A stretch of DNA of 64,000 nucleotides from the NCBI GenBank assembly GCA_027531565.1, contig JAPZSB010000007.1, positions 310,001 to 374,000 on the forward strand. The letters run 5' to 3'. Under the pieces are notes generated by a model, which had not been told where the DNA came from, made no database searches, and saw nothing but the letters and a program-made list of their open reading frames with translations. Each line of letters opens with the position of its first letter. The first letter of the stretch is position 1. The stretch is from Beijerinckiaceae bacterium. GTDB lineage: Bacteria; Pseudomonadota; Alphaproteobacteria; Rhizobiales; Beijerinckiaceae. The position numbers were made by a program, and so were the translations under genes. Positions 1-8,712 of this stretch are shown one piece after another.

Positions 1-201
1 GACCGCATCTCCATCCTCGCGCTCGGCCATGCCCGGCTGATGATTATCGGCGGGGATGCGATGGATGGCCGGCGGCATATCTGGTGGAATTTCGTCTCCT
101 CGCGGAAGGAACGGATCGACCAGGCCAAGGCCGACTGGGCCGCGGGCCGATTCGACAGCGTGCCGGGCGAGAGCGAATTCATCCCGCTGCCCAAGGCCTG
201 A
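1..201 (+). CDS. Pirin-family protein, C-terminal end (gene cut by window edge)
   Basis: Only the last 66 residues are present, reading in frame from base 1 to the TGA at 199-201. The residues [19 protein letters not shown] followed by a short tail ending in ESEFIPLP match the C-terminal cupin end of bacterial pirin-like proteins, which are often quercetin 2,3-dioxygenase-like or redox-sensing bicupins. The metal-binding N-terminal cupin lies outside the window, so activity cannot be judged. The gene ends 67 bp before the preferred dxs start and there is no obvious terminator between them. Confidence 0.8.
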   Translation, partial: DRISILALGHARLMIIGGDAMDGRRHIWWNFVSSRKERIDQAKADWAAGRFDSVPGESEFIPLPKA

Positions 202-213
202 GGCCTCTGCTCA

Positions 214-241
214 TTGACGTTCGGCCGCAACCCGATAGATG
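214..241 (+). promoter_or_regulatory. Candidate sigma70-type promoter of dxs
   Basis: TTGACG at 214-219 is followed after 16 bases by TAGATG at 236-241. The -10 match is weak. If this promoter is used, transcription starts near 248. That is downstream of the ATG at 239 but upstream of the ribosome binding site GGAGG at 257-261, so it favours the TTG start at 269. This is inference from sequence only. Confidence 0.3.
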
Positions 242-268
242 AGGCGGCTGACAAACGGAGGCTTTCCC

Positions 269-2182
269 TTGGCGGTTGACACCCCCCTGCTGGACACGAT
301 CACGACGCCGGAGGATCTGCGCCGGCTGGACCAGAGCCAGCTGCGGCAGGTTGCCGACGAGTTGCGGGCGGAAACGATCGATGCCGTCTCGGTGACGGGC
401 GGGCATCTCGGCGCGGGCCTCGGCGTGGTCGAACTGACAGTGGCGCTGCACCATGTCTTCGACACACCGCGCGACCGCCTGATCTGGGATGTCGGGCACC
501 AGGCCTATCCGCACAAGATCCTGACCGGCCGGCGCGACCGGATCCGCACCCTGCGGCAGGGTGGTGGCCTTTCCGGCTTCACCAAGCGCGCCGAGAGCGA
601 GTTTGACCCGTTCGGCGCGGCGCATTCCTCGACCTCGATTTCCGCCGGCCTCGGCATGGCCGTCGCGCGGGATCTCGCCGGTGGCAACAATCATGTCATT
701 GCCGTGATCGGCGACGGCGCGATGTCGGCCGGCATGGCCTACGAGGCGATGAACAATGCCGGGGCGATGCATTCGCGGCTGATCGTCATCCTCAACGACA
801 ACGACATGTCGATCGCGCCGCCGGTGGGGGCGATGTCGGCCTATCTGGCCCGGCTGGTTTCCGGCCGGACCTACCGTTCGTTGCGGGAGGTGGCGAAGCA
901 GCTCGCGCAGAGGTTGCCTAAATTCTTCTATGACAAGGCCCGGAAGACCGAGGAATTCGGCCGCGGCTTCTGGACCGGTGGCACCCTGTTCGAGGAGCTC
1001 GGCTTCTATTATGTCGGGCCGATCGACGGGCATAATCTCGACCACCTGCTCCCGGTCCTGCGGAATGTCCGCGACAGCGATACCGGGCCAGTGCTGATCC
1101 ATGTCGTGACGCAGAAGGGCAAGGGCTATGCCCCGGCGGAAGCCAGCGCCGACAAGTATCACGGTGTGGTGAAGTTCGATGTCATCACCGGCAAGCAGGC
1201 CAAGCCGCCGTCGAATGCGCCGAGCTACACCAAGGTCTTTGCCCAGAGCCTCATCCGCGAGGCCGAGCACGACGACAGGGTGGTGGCGATCACTGCGGCG
1301 ATGCCTTCCGGCACCGGGCTTGACCTGTTCGGCGAGGCTTTCCCGCAGCGGACCTTCGATGTCGGCATTGCCGAGCAGCATGCGGTGACCTTTGCTGCCG
1401 GCCTCGCCACGGAAGGCTACAAGCCGTTCTGCGCCATCTATTCCACCTTCCTCCAGCGCGGCTACGACCAGCTGGTGCATGATGTGGCGATCCAGAACCT
1501 GCCGGTGCGCTTCGCCATGGACCGCGCCGGGCTGGTCGGGGCCGACGGGCCGACCCATGCCGGCGCGTTCGATCTCGCCTATCTGTGCTGCCTGCCGAAC
1601 ATGGTGGTGATGGCGGCGGCGGACGAGGCTGAACTCTGCCACATGGTGGCGACGGCCGTGGCCCATGATTCCGGCCCGATCGCCTTCCGCTATCCGCGCG
1701 GCGAGGGTGTCGGCGTGGAAATGCCCGAAAGGGGCGAGATCCTTCCCATCGGCAGGGGCCGGATGATCCGCAAGGGCAGCCAGATCGCGCTGCTCTCGCT
1801 GGGCACCCGCCTGCAGGAGGCCCTGCTGGCGGCGGACGAGCTGGAAAAGCTCGGCCTGTCGACGACCGTTGCGGATGCGCGCTTCGCCAAGCCGATCGAT
1901 ACCGACATGGTGCGGGCGCTCGCCCGCGACCATGCCGTTCTGGTGACGATCGAGGAGGGCTCGGTCGGCGGATTCGGCGCGCAGGTGGCGCAGTTCCTCT
2001 CGGATGAGGGCCTGCTCGACGGGGCTTTGCGCTTCCGTTCGATGGTCCTGCCGGATGTCTACCAGGATCACGACAAGCCCGAGAAGATGTATGCCGAAGC
2101 GGGGCTGGATGCGAAAGGCATCGTGGCCAAGGTGCGGGACGCCCTGGGCCGGGAAGGCGCCGGCGCGGCCGTGCGGGCCTAG
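269..2182 (+). CDS. dxs: 1-deoxy-D-xylulose-5-phosphate synthase
   Basis: This thiamine-diphosphate enzyme condenses pyruvate and glyceraldehyde 3-phosphate, the first step of the MEP isoprenoid pathway, in the cytoplasm. The 637-residue product has the normal family length. It shows the ThDP/Mg motif [16 protein letters not shown] near residues 148-163, the catalytic Glu in [13 protein letters not shown], and the transketolase-C signature [15 protein letters not shown]. An in-frame ATG exists at 239, but GGAGG at 257-261 sits 7 bases before TTG 269, so TTG is the preferred start. ispE (near 24 kb) and a polyprenyl synthase (near 23 kb) in the same window belong to the same overall route. Confidence 0.95.
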   Translation: MAVDTPLLDTITTPEDLRRLDQSQLRQVADELRAETIDAVSVTGGHLGAGLGVVELTVALHHVFDTPRDRLIWDVGHQAYPHKILTGRRDRIRTLRQGGGLSGFTKRAESEFDPFGAAHSSTSISAGLGMAVARDLAGGNNHVIAVIGDGAMSAGMAYEAMNNAGAMHSRLIVILNDNDMSIAPPVGAMSAYLARLVSGRTYRSLREVAKQLAQRLPKFFYDKARKTEEFGRGFWTGGTLFEELGFYYVGPIDGHNLDHLLPVLRNVRDSDTGPVLIHVVTQKGKGYAPAEASADKYHGVVKFDVITGKQAKPPSNAPSYTKVFAQSLIREAEHDDRVVAITAAMPSGTGLDLFGEAFPQRTFDVGIAEQHAVTFAAGLATEGYKPFCAIYSTFLQRGYDQLVHDVAIQNLPVRFAMDRAGLVGADGPTHAGAFDLAYLCCLPNMVVMAAADEAELCHMVATAVAHDSGPIAFRYPRGEGVGVEMPERGEILPIGRGRMIRKGSQIALLSLGTRLQEALLAADELEKLGLSTTVADARFAKPIDTDMVRALARDHAVLVTIEEGSVGGFGAQVAQFLSDEGLLDGALRFRSMVLPDVYQDHDKPEKMYAEAGLDAKGIVAKVRDALGREGAGAAVRA

Positions 2183-2223
2183 GACGGCTTTCTCGAATCA
2201 ACGCACCGGGTTAGGTCTTGGCC

Positions 2224-2913
2224 ATGGCCGAGACCGATCTCTACCGCCCGATCAAGCTGTTCCTCGAACGGCAGGGCTATGCCGTGAAGGGCGAGGTCCG
2301 CGATTGCGACATCGTTGCCGTGCGCGGCGACGAGGCCCCCGTCATCGTCGAGATGAAGACCGGCTTCTCGCTGCCGCTGCTGCTGCAGGGCGTTGACCGG
2401 CAGGCGATGAGCGATGCGGTCTATCTCGCCTTCGGGCCGCCGAAACGGCGCCAGCGGGGCGATATCGTGAAATTGTGCCGGAGGCTCGGTCTCGGCGTGC
2501 TGGTGGTGACCGGCGATTTCGTCGAGCCCCTGGCCGACCCCCTGCCCTACCAACCCCGCCGCGACGCCCGGCGCAGGACGCTGCTCCTGAAGGAATTCGC
2601 GCAACGCGTCGGCGATCCGAATATCGGCGGCAGCACACGGCAGCCGCGGATGACGGCCTACCGTCAGGATGCGCTGCGGCTGGCCGGGCTGCTGGCCGGG
2701 GCCGGGGCGATGCGGGTGGCGGTGCTGCGCGAACGGACCGGTGTGGCCCGTGCGGCGGCGATCCTGCAGGACAATGTCTATGGCTGGTTCCAGCGCGAGA
2801 GCCGGGGCATCTACGGGCTTTCGCCAAAAGGCGCCGGCGCGCTCGACCAGTTTGCCGGAACGCTGGCCGCCCTGACCGGGAGCGCCAGCGCGCCCCCGGC
2901 CGGAACCGGCTGA
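2224..2913 (+). CDS. DUF2161 family protein, PD-(D/E)XK-like putative phosphodiesterase/nuclease
   Basis: The 229-residue protein begins ETDLYRPIKLFLERQGY and continues with a D...(E)xK arrangement (DCDIVAVRGDE, then VIVEMKTGF), as in the restriction-endonuclease-like fold assigned to DUF2161. The C-terminal third looks like a small winged-helix-type domain (RVAVLRERTGVARAAAILQ...). No substrate is known for the family. It follows dxs by 41 bp on the same strand and could be co-transcribed. A TTG at 2218 is an alternative start. It converges on the superoxide dismutase gene with only 8 bp between the stops. Confidence 0.75.
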   Translation: MAETDLYRPIKLFLERQGYAVKGEVRDCDIVAVRGDEAPVIVEMKTGFSLPLLLQGVDRQAMSDAVYLAFGPPKRRQRGDIVKLCRRLGLGVLVVTGDFVEPLADPLPYQPRRDARRRTLLLKEFAQRVGDPNIGGSTRQPRMTAYRQDALRLAGLLAGAGAMRVAVLRERTGVARAAAILQDNVYGWFQRESRGIYGLSPKGAGALDQFAGTLAALTGSASAPPAGTG

Positions 2914-2921
2914 GCCGGCGG

Positions 2922-3656
2922 TCAGATCGCCAGCGTGCCGGCCTTGGCGGCGGCATAGCGCTCGCCGATCTTCGACCAGTTGGCGACGTTCCACCAGGTG
3001 TTGAGGTAATCGGCGCGGCGGTTCTGGTACTTCAGGTAGTAGGCATGCTCCCAGACATCATTGCCGAAGAGCGGCATCAGGCCGTCCATCATCGGGTTGT
3101 CCTGGCCGGGCTTGCTGGTCAGGGCCAGCTTGCCGTCCTTGTTGACGGTGACGAAAACCCAGCCCGAGCCGAAGACGCGGCCGCCGGCGGCGTTGAAATC
3201 GGCCTTCATCTTGTCGAAACCGCCGAGATCGCGATCGATCGCGGCCTTCAGGTCGCCCGCCGGTTCCTTCGCGCCGCCCGGCGTCATGATTTCCCAGAAC
3301 ATGGTGTGGTTGGCATGACCGCCGAGGCTGTTCTTCGCGCCCATGCGGATCGCTTCCGGCAGTTCCTGCCACTTCGCCAGAAGCTGGCTGACCGGCGTGG
3401 AGCCGATCATCGCGTGGTCCTTGGCGAAGTTGTTGAGGTTGGTGATGAAGGCGCCGTGATGGCGCTGCGAATGGATTTCCATCGTCATCGCATCGATATG
3501 CGGCTCGAGGGCGTTGTAGGCATAGCCGAGTTTCGGCGTCACGAAGGGTCCGGCCGCAGGTGCGGCGGCCTGGGCATAGACGCGATGCGTCGCCGGCAGC
3601 GTGAGCGCGACAGCGGAGCCGGCAAGGAAGAAGCGGCGCGAAAGGTTCGAATTCAT
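2922..3656 (-). CDS. Fe/Mn superoxide dismutase with Tat-type signal peptide
   Basis: It dismutates superoxide to hydrogen peroxide and oxygen. The 244-residue protein starts MNSNLSRRFFLAGSAVAL: a twin-arginine SRRFFL, a hydrophobic stretch, and probable cleavage after VYAQA, so it should be exported folded to the periplasm. The SOD ligands are visible: a His in IHSQRHHGAF, a His in GHANHTMFW, and the Asp and His of DVWEHAYYLKYQNRR. The start was chosen because GGAGA lies just upstream on the minus strand and the signal peptide begins there. The open frame extends 40 codons further upstream without family similarity. Metal preference (Fe or Mn) is not decided here. Confidence 0.93.
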   Translation of the reverse strand: MNSNLSRRFFLAGSAVALTLPATHRVYAQAAAPAAGPFVTPKLGYAYNALEPHIDAMTMEIHSQRHHGAFITNLNNFAKDHAMIGSTPVSQLLAKWQELPEAIRMGAKNSLGGHANHTMFWEIMTPGGAKEPAGDLKAAIDRDLGGFDKMKADFNAAGGRVFGSGWVFVTVNKDGKLALTSKPGQDNPMMDGLMPLFGNDVWEHAYYLKYQNRRADYLNTWWNVANWSKIGERYAAAKAGTLAI

Positions 3657-3774
3657 TGTCTCTCTCCAGAAAATGGACCGGAGAATCCGTGTGCGGCACC
3701 GGGCCGTTCCCGAATTCCCTTGTCCTGTTACCCACGGGGACGCATACCGGATGCCGAACGAGGCACTCTTTTTC

Positions 3775-4506
3775 ATGACCCGGCAGCGGATCGATCATTT
3801 GCTTGTTGAAAAGGGATTTTTCGCCACCCGGAGCCTCGCCCGCGCGGCCATCGAGGCCGGGCTGGTCATGGCCGATGGCAAACGTGTCGACAAACCCTCC
3901 CGGCTTTTCGATGGCTCGGTCAGCCTTTCCGCCGAGCGCCCCTTTGCTACCGTATCCCGCGCCGGAGAGAAACTGCGCGCGGGGCTTGCCGCTTCCCCGT
4001 TTGACCCGACGGGGCTGGTCGCGCTCGATCTCGGCGCCTCGACCGGCGGCTTCACCGACCTGCTGCTCCAGGGCGGCGCCCGGAGGGTCTATGCCGTCGA
4101 TGTAGGCCATGGCCAGTTGCACCCGCGACTGGCGGCGGATCCGCGCGTGGTCAATCTCGAGGGGCTGGATGCCCGGCAGGTGAGCGAGGCCGAGATTCCG
4201 GAGGATGTCGACCTGCTGGTGGCGGACCTGTCGTTCATCGGGCTGGCCAAGGCGATCCCTGCGGGGCTGGCGCGGCTGCGGGCCGGTGGCGGGCTGATCG
4301 TGCTCATCAAGCCGCAATTCGAGGCCGGGCCCGGCGCCGGCAAGCACGGCGTGATCCGCGATCCGGCCGTACACCAGCGCGTGCTGGCGGAGGTGGAAGC
4401 CGCCCTGTCGCAACTCGGCGTCGAGGTGCTCGCCACGCTGCCCTCGCCGATCACCGGCGGGGATGGCAACCAGGAATTCCTGCTGATCGGACGGAAATCA
4501 CCATGA
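3775..4506 (+). CDS. tlyA: TlyA family rRNA 2'-O-methyltransferase / putative hemolysin A
   Basis: The protein has an N-terminal S4 RNA-binding domain (RQRIDHLLVEKGFFATRSLARAAIEAG, residues 2-28 and beyond) and an FtsJ-like SAM domain with the motif LDLGASTGGFTDLLLQGGA and ADLSFIGL. Family members 2'-O-methylate 16S and sometimes 23S rRNA. The start at 3775 gives the usual TlyA N-terminus. An ATG at 3751 is possible and the frame is open further upstream. Its TGA overlaps the next ATG (ATGA at 4503-4506), so it is translationally coupled to another RNA methyltransferase gene. It is divergent from sod. Confidence 0.92.
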   Translation: MTRQRIDHLLVEKGFFATRSLARAAIEAGLVMADGKRVDKPSRLFDGSVSLSAERPFATVSRAGEKLRAGLAASPFDPTGLVALDLGASTGGFTDLLLQGGARRVYAVDVGHGQLHPRLAADPRVVNLEGLDARQVSEAEIPEDVDLLVADLSFIGLAKAIPAGLARLRAGGGLIVLIKPQFEAGPGAGKHGVIRDPAVHQRVLAEVEAALSQLGVEVLATLPSPITGGDGNQEFLLIGRKSP

Positions 4507-5753
4507 AGGAAGCCCACCTCGTCGTGGAGCGGATCGGCAATCGCGGCGATGGCATCGCCCTGCATGAGGGCGTGAGCTATCCGCTGCCCTATGCGCTGCC
4601 CGGCGAGACCGTGCGCGCCATGGTGGGCGAGGGCCGCGCGGATGTGCTGGCGATCGAGCCGTCCAGCCCCGAGCGGGTGGCTCCGCATTGCCGGCATTTC
4701 GGCCAATGCGGCGGCTGCGCCCTCCAGCATTGGGCGGCCGTGCCGGTCGCGGAATGGAAGCGCAACCGCATCCGGCAGGCGCTGGAGCGCGTGCGGATCG
4801 AGACGGATATCGCGCCGACGCGGGACGCCCATGGCGCCGGGCGGCGCCGCGTCACGCTGCATATCCGCCGCCACGAGGGGCCGGAGGGCCCCGTCTTGCA
4901 GGCCGGCTTCATGAAAGCGCGCAGCCACCAGCTGGTCGATCTCGATTCCTGCCCGCTTCTGGTGCCGGCTCTGGCCCCGGTGCCCGATCTCGCGCGGCGG
5001 ATCGGGCATGTCCTGCGCGGGTTCAACAAGCCGCTCGACCTGCAGGCGACCGCCAGCCTCGACGGGCTCGACCTTGACCTCCGCGGCTCCGGCCCGCTGC
5101 CCGAAGCGTTGCGGCAGAAGCTGGTCGGCCTCGCCATGGAGACGGGCCTCGCCCGGCTGACCCTGCATGGCGAGAGGCTGATCGAACCGCGCCCGCCACG
5201 GGTGGCGATGGTCGACCAGCCGGGCATGACGATGTTCGTGCCGCCGGGCTCCTTCCTGCAGGCCACCGCGGAAGCCGAGGCCGAGCTGGCGGCGCTGGCG
5301 GGCAGCCTGCTCGCCGGCACGAAGCACCTTGCGGAACTGTTCTGCGGGCTGGGCCCGTTCGGGCTGCGGCTGGCGCGCCAGATGAAAGTCACTGCCTTTG
5401 ATTCCGACCGGCCCGCCATCGAGGCCTTCCAGCGTTCGATCCGGGCCAATCCCGGGGGCAAGCCGGCTGTGGCCGAGGCGCGCGACCTCTTCCGGCGACC
5501 GCTTTTCGCGCCGGAACTCAAGCCCTTCGATGCCGTTTTGCTGGATCCGCCCCGGCAGGGTGCCGAGGCGCAGATCCGCGAGATCGCCAAGTCGCGGCTC
5601 GGCCGGGTGGCCTATGTGTCCTGCGATCCGGAAAGCTTCGCCCGCGATGCCCAGGTGCTGGTGGCGGCGGGGTTCCGGCTCACCGGCGTCACGCCGGTCG
5701 ACCAGTTCCGGCATTCGCCGCATGTGGAGCTGGTGGCGGGGTTCGCGCGGTAG
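4503..5753 (+). CDS. TrmA/RlmD-type RNA (uracil-5-)-methyltransferase with Fe-S cluster motif
   Basis: This 416-residue enzyme probably forms m5U in 23S rRNA or tRNA. An N-terminal TRAM-like segment is followed by the cluster cysteines in CRHFGQCGGCALQHW plus a later Cys in DLDSCPLL. A Rossmann SAM domain (LAELFCGLGPFGLRLA), the DPPRQG motif, and the catalytic nucleophile Cys in YVSCDPESFARD come next, with a terminal HVELV. These features separate the family from other methyltransferases but do not give the exact target uridine. It overlaps tlyA by 4 bp, so the two form an RNA-modification operon. Confidence 0.9.
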   Translation: MKEAHLVVERIGNRGDGIALHEGVSYPLPYALPGETVRAMVGEGRADVLAIEPSSPERVAPHCRHFGQCGGCALQHWAAVPVAEWKRNRIRQALERVRIETDIAPTRDAHGAGRRRVTLHIRRHEGPEGPVLQAGFMKARSHQLVDLDSCPLLVPALAPVPDLARRIGHVLRGFNKPLDLQATASLDGLDLDLRGSGPLPEALRQKLVGLAMETGLARLTLHGERLIEPRPPRVAMVDQPGMTMFVPPGSFLQATAEAEAELAALAGSLLAGTKHLAELFCGLGPFGLRLARQMKVTAFDSDRPAIEAFQRSIRANPGGKPAVAEARDLFRRPLFAPELKPFDAVLLDPPRQGAEAQIREIAKSRLGRVAYVSCDPESFARDAQVLVAAGFRLTGVTPVDQFRHSPHVELVAGFAR

Positions 5754-5760
5754 CGTCGGG

Positions 5761-5997
5761 TCAATCGCCGCCGCCGCCCCCATCGCCGCCGCCGCCATCG
5801 CCGTCGGTGGCGCGGCTGTTGCCCCGCACCGCCAGGTCGCCCGAGGGGGAGTCACCGCCAGACCCGCCGCTGCCATTTTCGCGGCGGTCACGCCGTTCTT
5901 TCTCGCGCCAGCGCTCTCTCCAGGGCCTGCTGAGGACCCAGAGCATATAGATGCCGAAGCCGGAACATACGATAATGATCAGGATGTTATCGGTCAT
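5761..5997 (-). CDS. Small single-pass membrane protein with Gly/Asp-rich tail, unknown function
   Basis: The 78-residue product has one N-terminal transmembrane helix (ILIIIVCSGFGIYMLWVLS), then a highly charged Arg/Glu-rich segment (RPWRERWREKERRDRREN), then a Gly/Ser/Asp-rich low-complexity tail ending in alternating Gly and Asp. I do not recognise a family. It could be a real small membrane protein with a cytoplasmic basic patch. It is last in a run of minus-strand genes, 51 bp after the HMCES-like gene, and ends 7 bp from the convergent RNA methyltransferase stop. Confidence 0.55.
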   Translation of the reverse strand: MTDNILIIIVCSGFGIYMLWVLSRPWRERWREKERRDRRENGSGGSGGDSPSGDLAVRGNSRATDGDGGGGDGGGGGD

Positions 5998-6048
5998 GGT
6001 CGGGGTTTAGAGGTCTCCGTCCCTCTCGGTGGGACACGCCATTTCCGT

Positions 6049-6699
6049 TTACAGAAAGCCACCCGGCTCGTCAGCCCCCACCTTGGCAATCGGCACCAGT
6101 TCGAGCGCATCATCCGCCAGCGGCCGCATCATCGCCTCGACAGCCTCGCGCGGCGTCTCGGCCGAGAGCCAGGAATCGAAAGCCGCCGGTTCGAGGATGA
6201 CCGGCATCCGGTCATGGATCGCCGCGATCGTGGCATTGGCCGAGATGGTCAGGATGGCGGCCGTTTCCAGTTCGGAGCCGTTCGGGCTCTGCCAGCTTTC
6301 CCAGATGCCGCCGAGCGCCAGCGGGCCCTGCATCGGGCGACGGATGAGATAGGGCTGCTTCTTTCGGCCCTTCTCGTCCAGCTTGTGCCATTCGTAGAAG
6401 GCATCGGCGAGAAAGACGCAGCGCCGCCGCCGGATGGCATTGCGGAAGGAGGGCTTCTCGAACGCCGTCTCGGCCCGCGCATTGATCAGCAGCGGGAATT
6501 CCTTCTCGTCCTTGACGAAGCCGGGAATGAAGCCCCAGCGCACGAGCGCGAAGCGGCGCTCGCCCTGTTCGAGCCGCAGGATCGCCACCGGCTGGGTGGG
6601 GCGGATATCGCTGCGGGGCGGAAAATTCGGCTGGTCGCGATAGCCGAAATAGGCCCGCACGGCTTCCGGAGGCAGCGTCAGGGCGAAGCGGCCACACAT
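6049..6699 (-). CDS. SOS response-associated peptidase, HMCES/YedK family
   Basis: The family shields abasic sites in single-stranded DNA by a thiazolidine crosslink through Cys2. The protein starts MCGRFAL, so Cys2 is exposed after Met removal. The other active-site elements are the Asn in INARAET, the Glu in ADAFYEWHK, and the MPVIL segment. The length of 216 residues is normal. No LexA box was seen directly upstream. It starts 10 bp after corA ends, so it is probably read from the same transcript. Confidence 0.9.
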   Translation of the reverse strand: MCGRFALTLPPEAVRAYFGYRDQPNFPPRSDIRPTQPVAILRLEQGERRFALVRWGFIPGFVKDEKEFPLLINARAETAFEKPSFRNAIRRRRCVFLADAFYEWHKLDEKGRKKQPYLIRRPMQGPLALGGIWESWQSPNGSELETAAILTISANATIAAIHDRMPVILEPAAFDSWLSAETPREAVEAMMRPLADDALELVPIAKVGADEPGGFL

Positions 6700-6709
6700 G
6701 GCATTGGCC

Positions 6710-7723
6710 TCAAAGCCAGCGCTTGATCTTGAAGAAGAAATAGGTGCAGACCGCCGACAGCACCATCAACCCGAGGGCCATCGGATAGCCGAACTGCCAT
6801 TCCAGCTCGGGCATGTTCTTGAAGTTCATGCCATAGGACGAGGCGATCAGCGTCGGCGGAAGGAAAACGACCGCGGCCACCGAGAAGATCTTGATGATCT
6901 TGTTCTGCTCGAGGCTGACAAGGCCGAGAACCGCGTCGAGCAGGAACTGGATCTTGTTCGACAGGAAGGTGGCGTGGTCCTCGAGCGACTGGAGGTCGCG
7001 CAGGGTGGTGCGGACTTCCGCGCGGAGGCCATCCGGCAGGGTGGCGCCGGCCGTATTCGCGCTGAGGAAGAGCAGCATGCGCTCGATCGAGACCAGGCTC
7101 TCGCGCACCTTGGAGATGCGGGTGCCTTCCATCCCCATCGTCTGCAACGTGGCGCGGAAGGTCTCGACATCGGCGCGCCGCGTCGCATTCGCATCGAAGA
7201 CGGCCGAGGAAGCCTCGTCGATCCGCTCGCCGGTCAGGCGGAGGATCTCGGCCGCGCGGTCGATCACCGTCTCGAAAAGCGCGATCAGCACGTGGTCGCC
7301 CGAGGGCGTGCCCGCGCCGGGGCGGCCCATCCGGTTGATGAACATCTGGAAGGAGCGCGGCTCGTCATAGCGGACGGTGACGAGCGTATGGTCCTTCAGG
7401 ATGAAGGAAATCGGCGCAAGCGTGGGGCTCTCCGTGCCGGACTGGCAGAGGATGCGCGCGGACATGTAGCGCACGCCGTTCTCGACATAGAGCACCTCGG
7501 AGGGCTCGATGTTGCGGGTTTCCTCGCGCGTCGGAATCTCGATGCCGAGCGCGAGTTCCACCCGCCGGTCTTCCTCGCGCGTCGGCTCGATCAGGTCGAT
7601 CCACACGGCATCGGGCGGCACGGCATCACCGGTCGACAGCGAACGGCGCTCGAAGCTGCAGCGCTCCTCGCGGCGGCGAACCGGATCGGCTTCGGTTCCC
7701 TGCGGGAGATGGATGATGATCAT
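6710..7723 (-). CDS. corA: CorA-family magnesium/divalent cation transporter
   Basis: The 337-residue protein has a large cytoplasmic N-terminal alpha/beta and coiled-coil domain. Two C-terminal transmembrane helices are separated by the pore signature YGMNF (in ASSYGMNFKNMPE), and the protein ends in a basic stretch FFFKIKRWL, as in CorA. Mg2+ or Co2+ uptake is the usual role, but some relatives export Zn2+, so substrate is inferred. The gene lies 87 bp downstream of the SDR gene and 10 bp upstream of the HMCES-like gene on the same strand. Confidence 0.9.
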   Translation of the reverse strand: MIIIHLPQGTEADPVRRREERCSFERRSLSTGDAVPPDAVWIDLIEPTREEDRRVELALGIEIPTREETRNIEPSEVLYVENGVRYMSARILCQSGTESPTLAPISFILKDHTLVTVRYDEPRSFQMFINRMGRPGAGTPSGDHVLIALFETVIDRAAEILRLTGERIDEASSAVFDANATRRADVETFRATLQTMGMEGTRISKVRESLVSIERMLLFLSANTAGATLPDGLRAEVRTTLRDLQSLEDHATFLSNKIQFLLDAVLGLVSLEQNKIIKIFSVAAVVFLPPTLIASSYGMNFKNMPELEWQFGYPMALGLMVLSAVCTYFFFKIKRWL

Positions 7724-7810
7724 GCCGGCCCCCGCCTCTTGCTGCCGTCTCCGCCGCTATCCAGCCGATCCGGAGGCCGGAGGCAAGGGGGAATCGTGCG
7801 CCGTTCCCGC

Positions 7811-8698
7811 TTATTTCAGCGGGCCGTAGGTGGCTCCGGCGGGCGGCGGGATATCGTCGGGAACGAAGAAATCCGGCGCAAGGGGCTGGGTCGGATCGAC
7901 GCGGTAACGGTCGAAATCCGTCACGCCCTCGCCGGCGAGGAACGTGTCATCGATGATGAAATTGCCGGTGAAGCTGCGGGCATCCTTGGTGAGGATGACA
8001 TGGGCCGCATCGGCGAGGATGTCCGGCGAGCGGCTGGAGCGCATCAGCGCATCGCCGCCGAGGATGTTCTTCACGGCCGCCGTGGCAATGGTGGTGCGCG
8101 GCCAGAGCGCGTTGACCCCGATCTTGCCGCGCGTCTCGCCGGCCAGGCCCAGCACGACAAGGCTCATGCCGAACTTGGCCATGGAATAGCCGGTATGGCC
8201 GGCAAACCATTTCGTCTTCATGTCGAGCGGCGGCGAGAGCATCAGGATATGCGGGTTCGACGCCTTGGCGAGGTAGGGCAAGGCCGAGCGCGACACGAGA
8301 TAGGTGCCGCGCGCATTGATCTGGTGCATCAGGTCGAAGCGCTTCATCTCCAGAGCCGCGACCGGCGCGAGATTGATGGCGCTGGCATTGTTGATGACGA
8401 TGTCGATCCCGCCGAAATGCTGCGCCGCCTTGGCCATCGCGGCCTCGACCGCCGCATCCTCGCGGATGTCGAGCTGGAGCGGCAGGGCCTTGCCACCGGC
8501 CTTCTCGATCTCTTCCGCGGCCGTGAAGATCGTGCCTTCGAGCTTCGGATGCGCTTCCGCCGTCTTGGCGGCGACGACGATATTCGCGCCGTCTGCCGCC
8601 GCGCGGAGGGCGATGGCAAGCCCGATGCCCCGCGAGGCCCCGGTGATGAAGAGGGTCTTGCCCTGCAGGCTGGTGGTGGTCATGGCGTCGGTTTTCAC
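7811..8698 (-). CDS. Short-chain dehydrogenase/reductase, HSDL2-like
   Basis: The Rossmann motif TGASRGIG is near residue 20, NNASAI follows, and the catalytic YSMAK holds the Tyr and Lys. The segment after the core (FLAGEGVTDFDRYRV...PDFFVPDD) is the pattern of hydroxysteroid-dehydrogenase-like 2 SDRs. NAD(P) oxidation of a 3-hydroxyacyl or related substrate fits the neighbours but is inference. The GTG start at 8698 has a GGGGA sequence 5 bases upstream. An ATG 5 codons later lacks one. It lies 14 bp after the enoyl-CoA hydratase gene and probably forms an operon with it and the acyl-CoA dehydrogenase. Confidence 0.88.
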   Translation of the reverse strand: MKTDAMTTTSLQGKTLFITGASRGIGLAIALRAAADGANIVVAAKTAEAHPKLEGTIFTAAEEIEKAGGKALPLQLDIREDAAVEAAMAKAAQHFGGIDIVINNASAINLAPVAALEMKRFDLMHQINARGTYLVSRSALPYLAKASNPHILMLSPPLDMKTKWFAGHTGYSMAKFGMSLVVLGLAGETRGKIGVNALWPRTTIATAAVKNILGGDALMRSSRSPDILADAAHVILTKDARSFTGNFIIDDTFLAGEGVTDFDRYRVDPTQPLAPDFFVPDDIPPPAGATYGPLK

Positions 8699-8712
8699 GG
8701 CAATCCCCGCTT

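Noticed and set aside
239-268. ATG 239 as dxs start
   Set aside because: No ribosome binding site precedes it, and GGAGG is placed for TTG 269.
179-2071. Long minus-strand frame opposite dxs
   Set aside because: dxs is unambiguous. The antisense frame shows His/Arg/Gly-rich composition without motifs.
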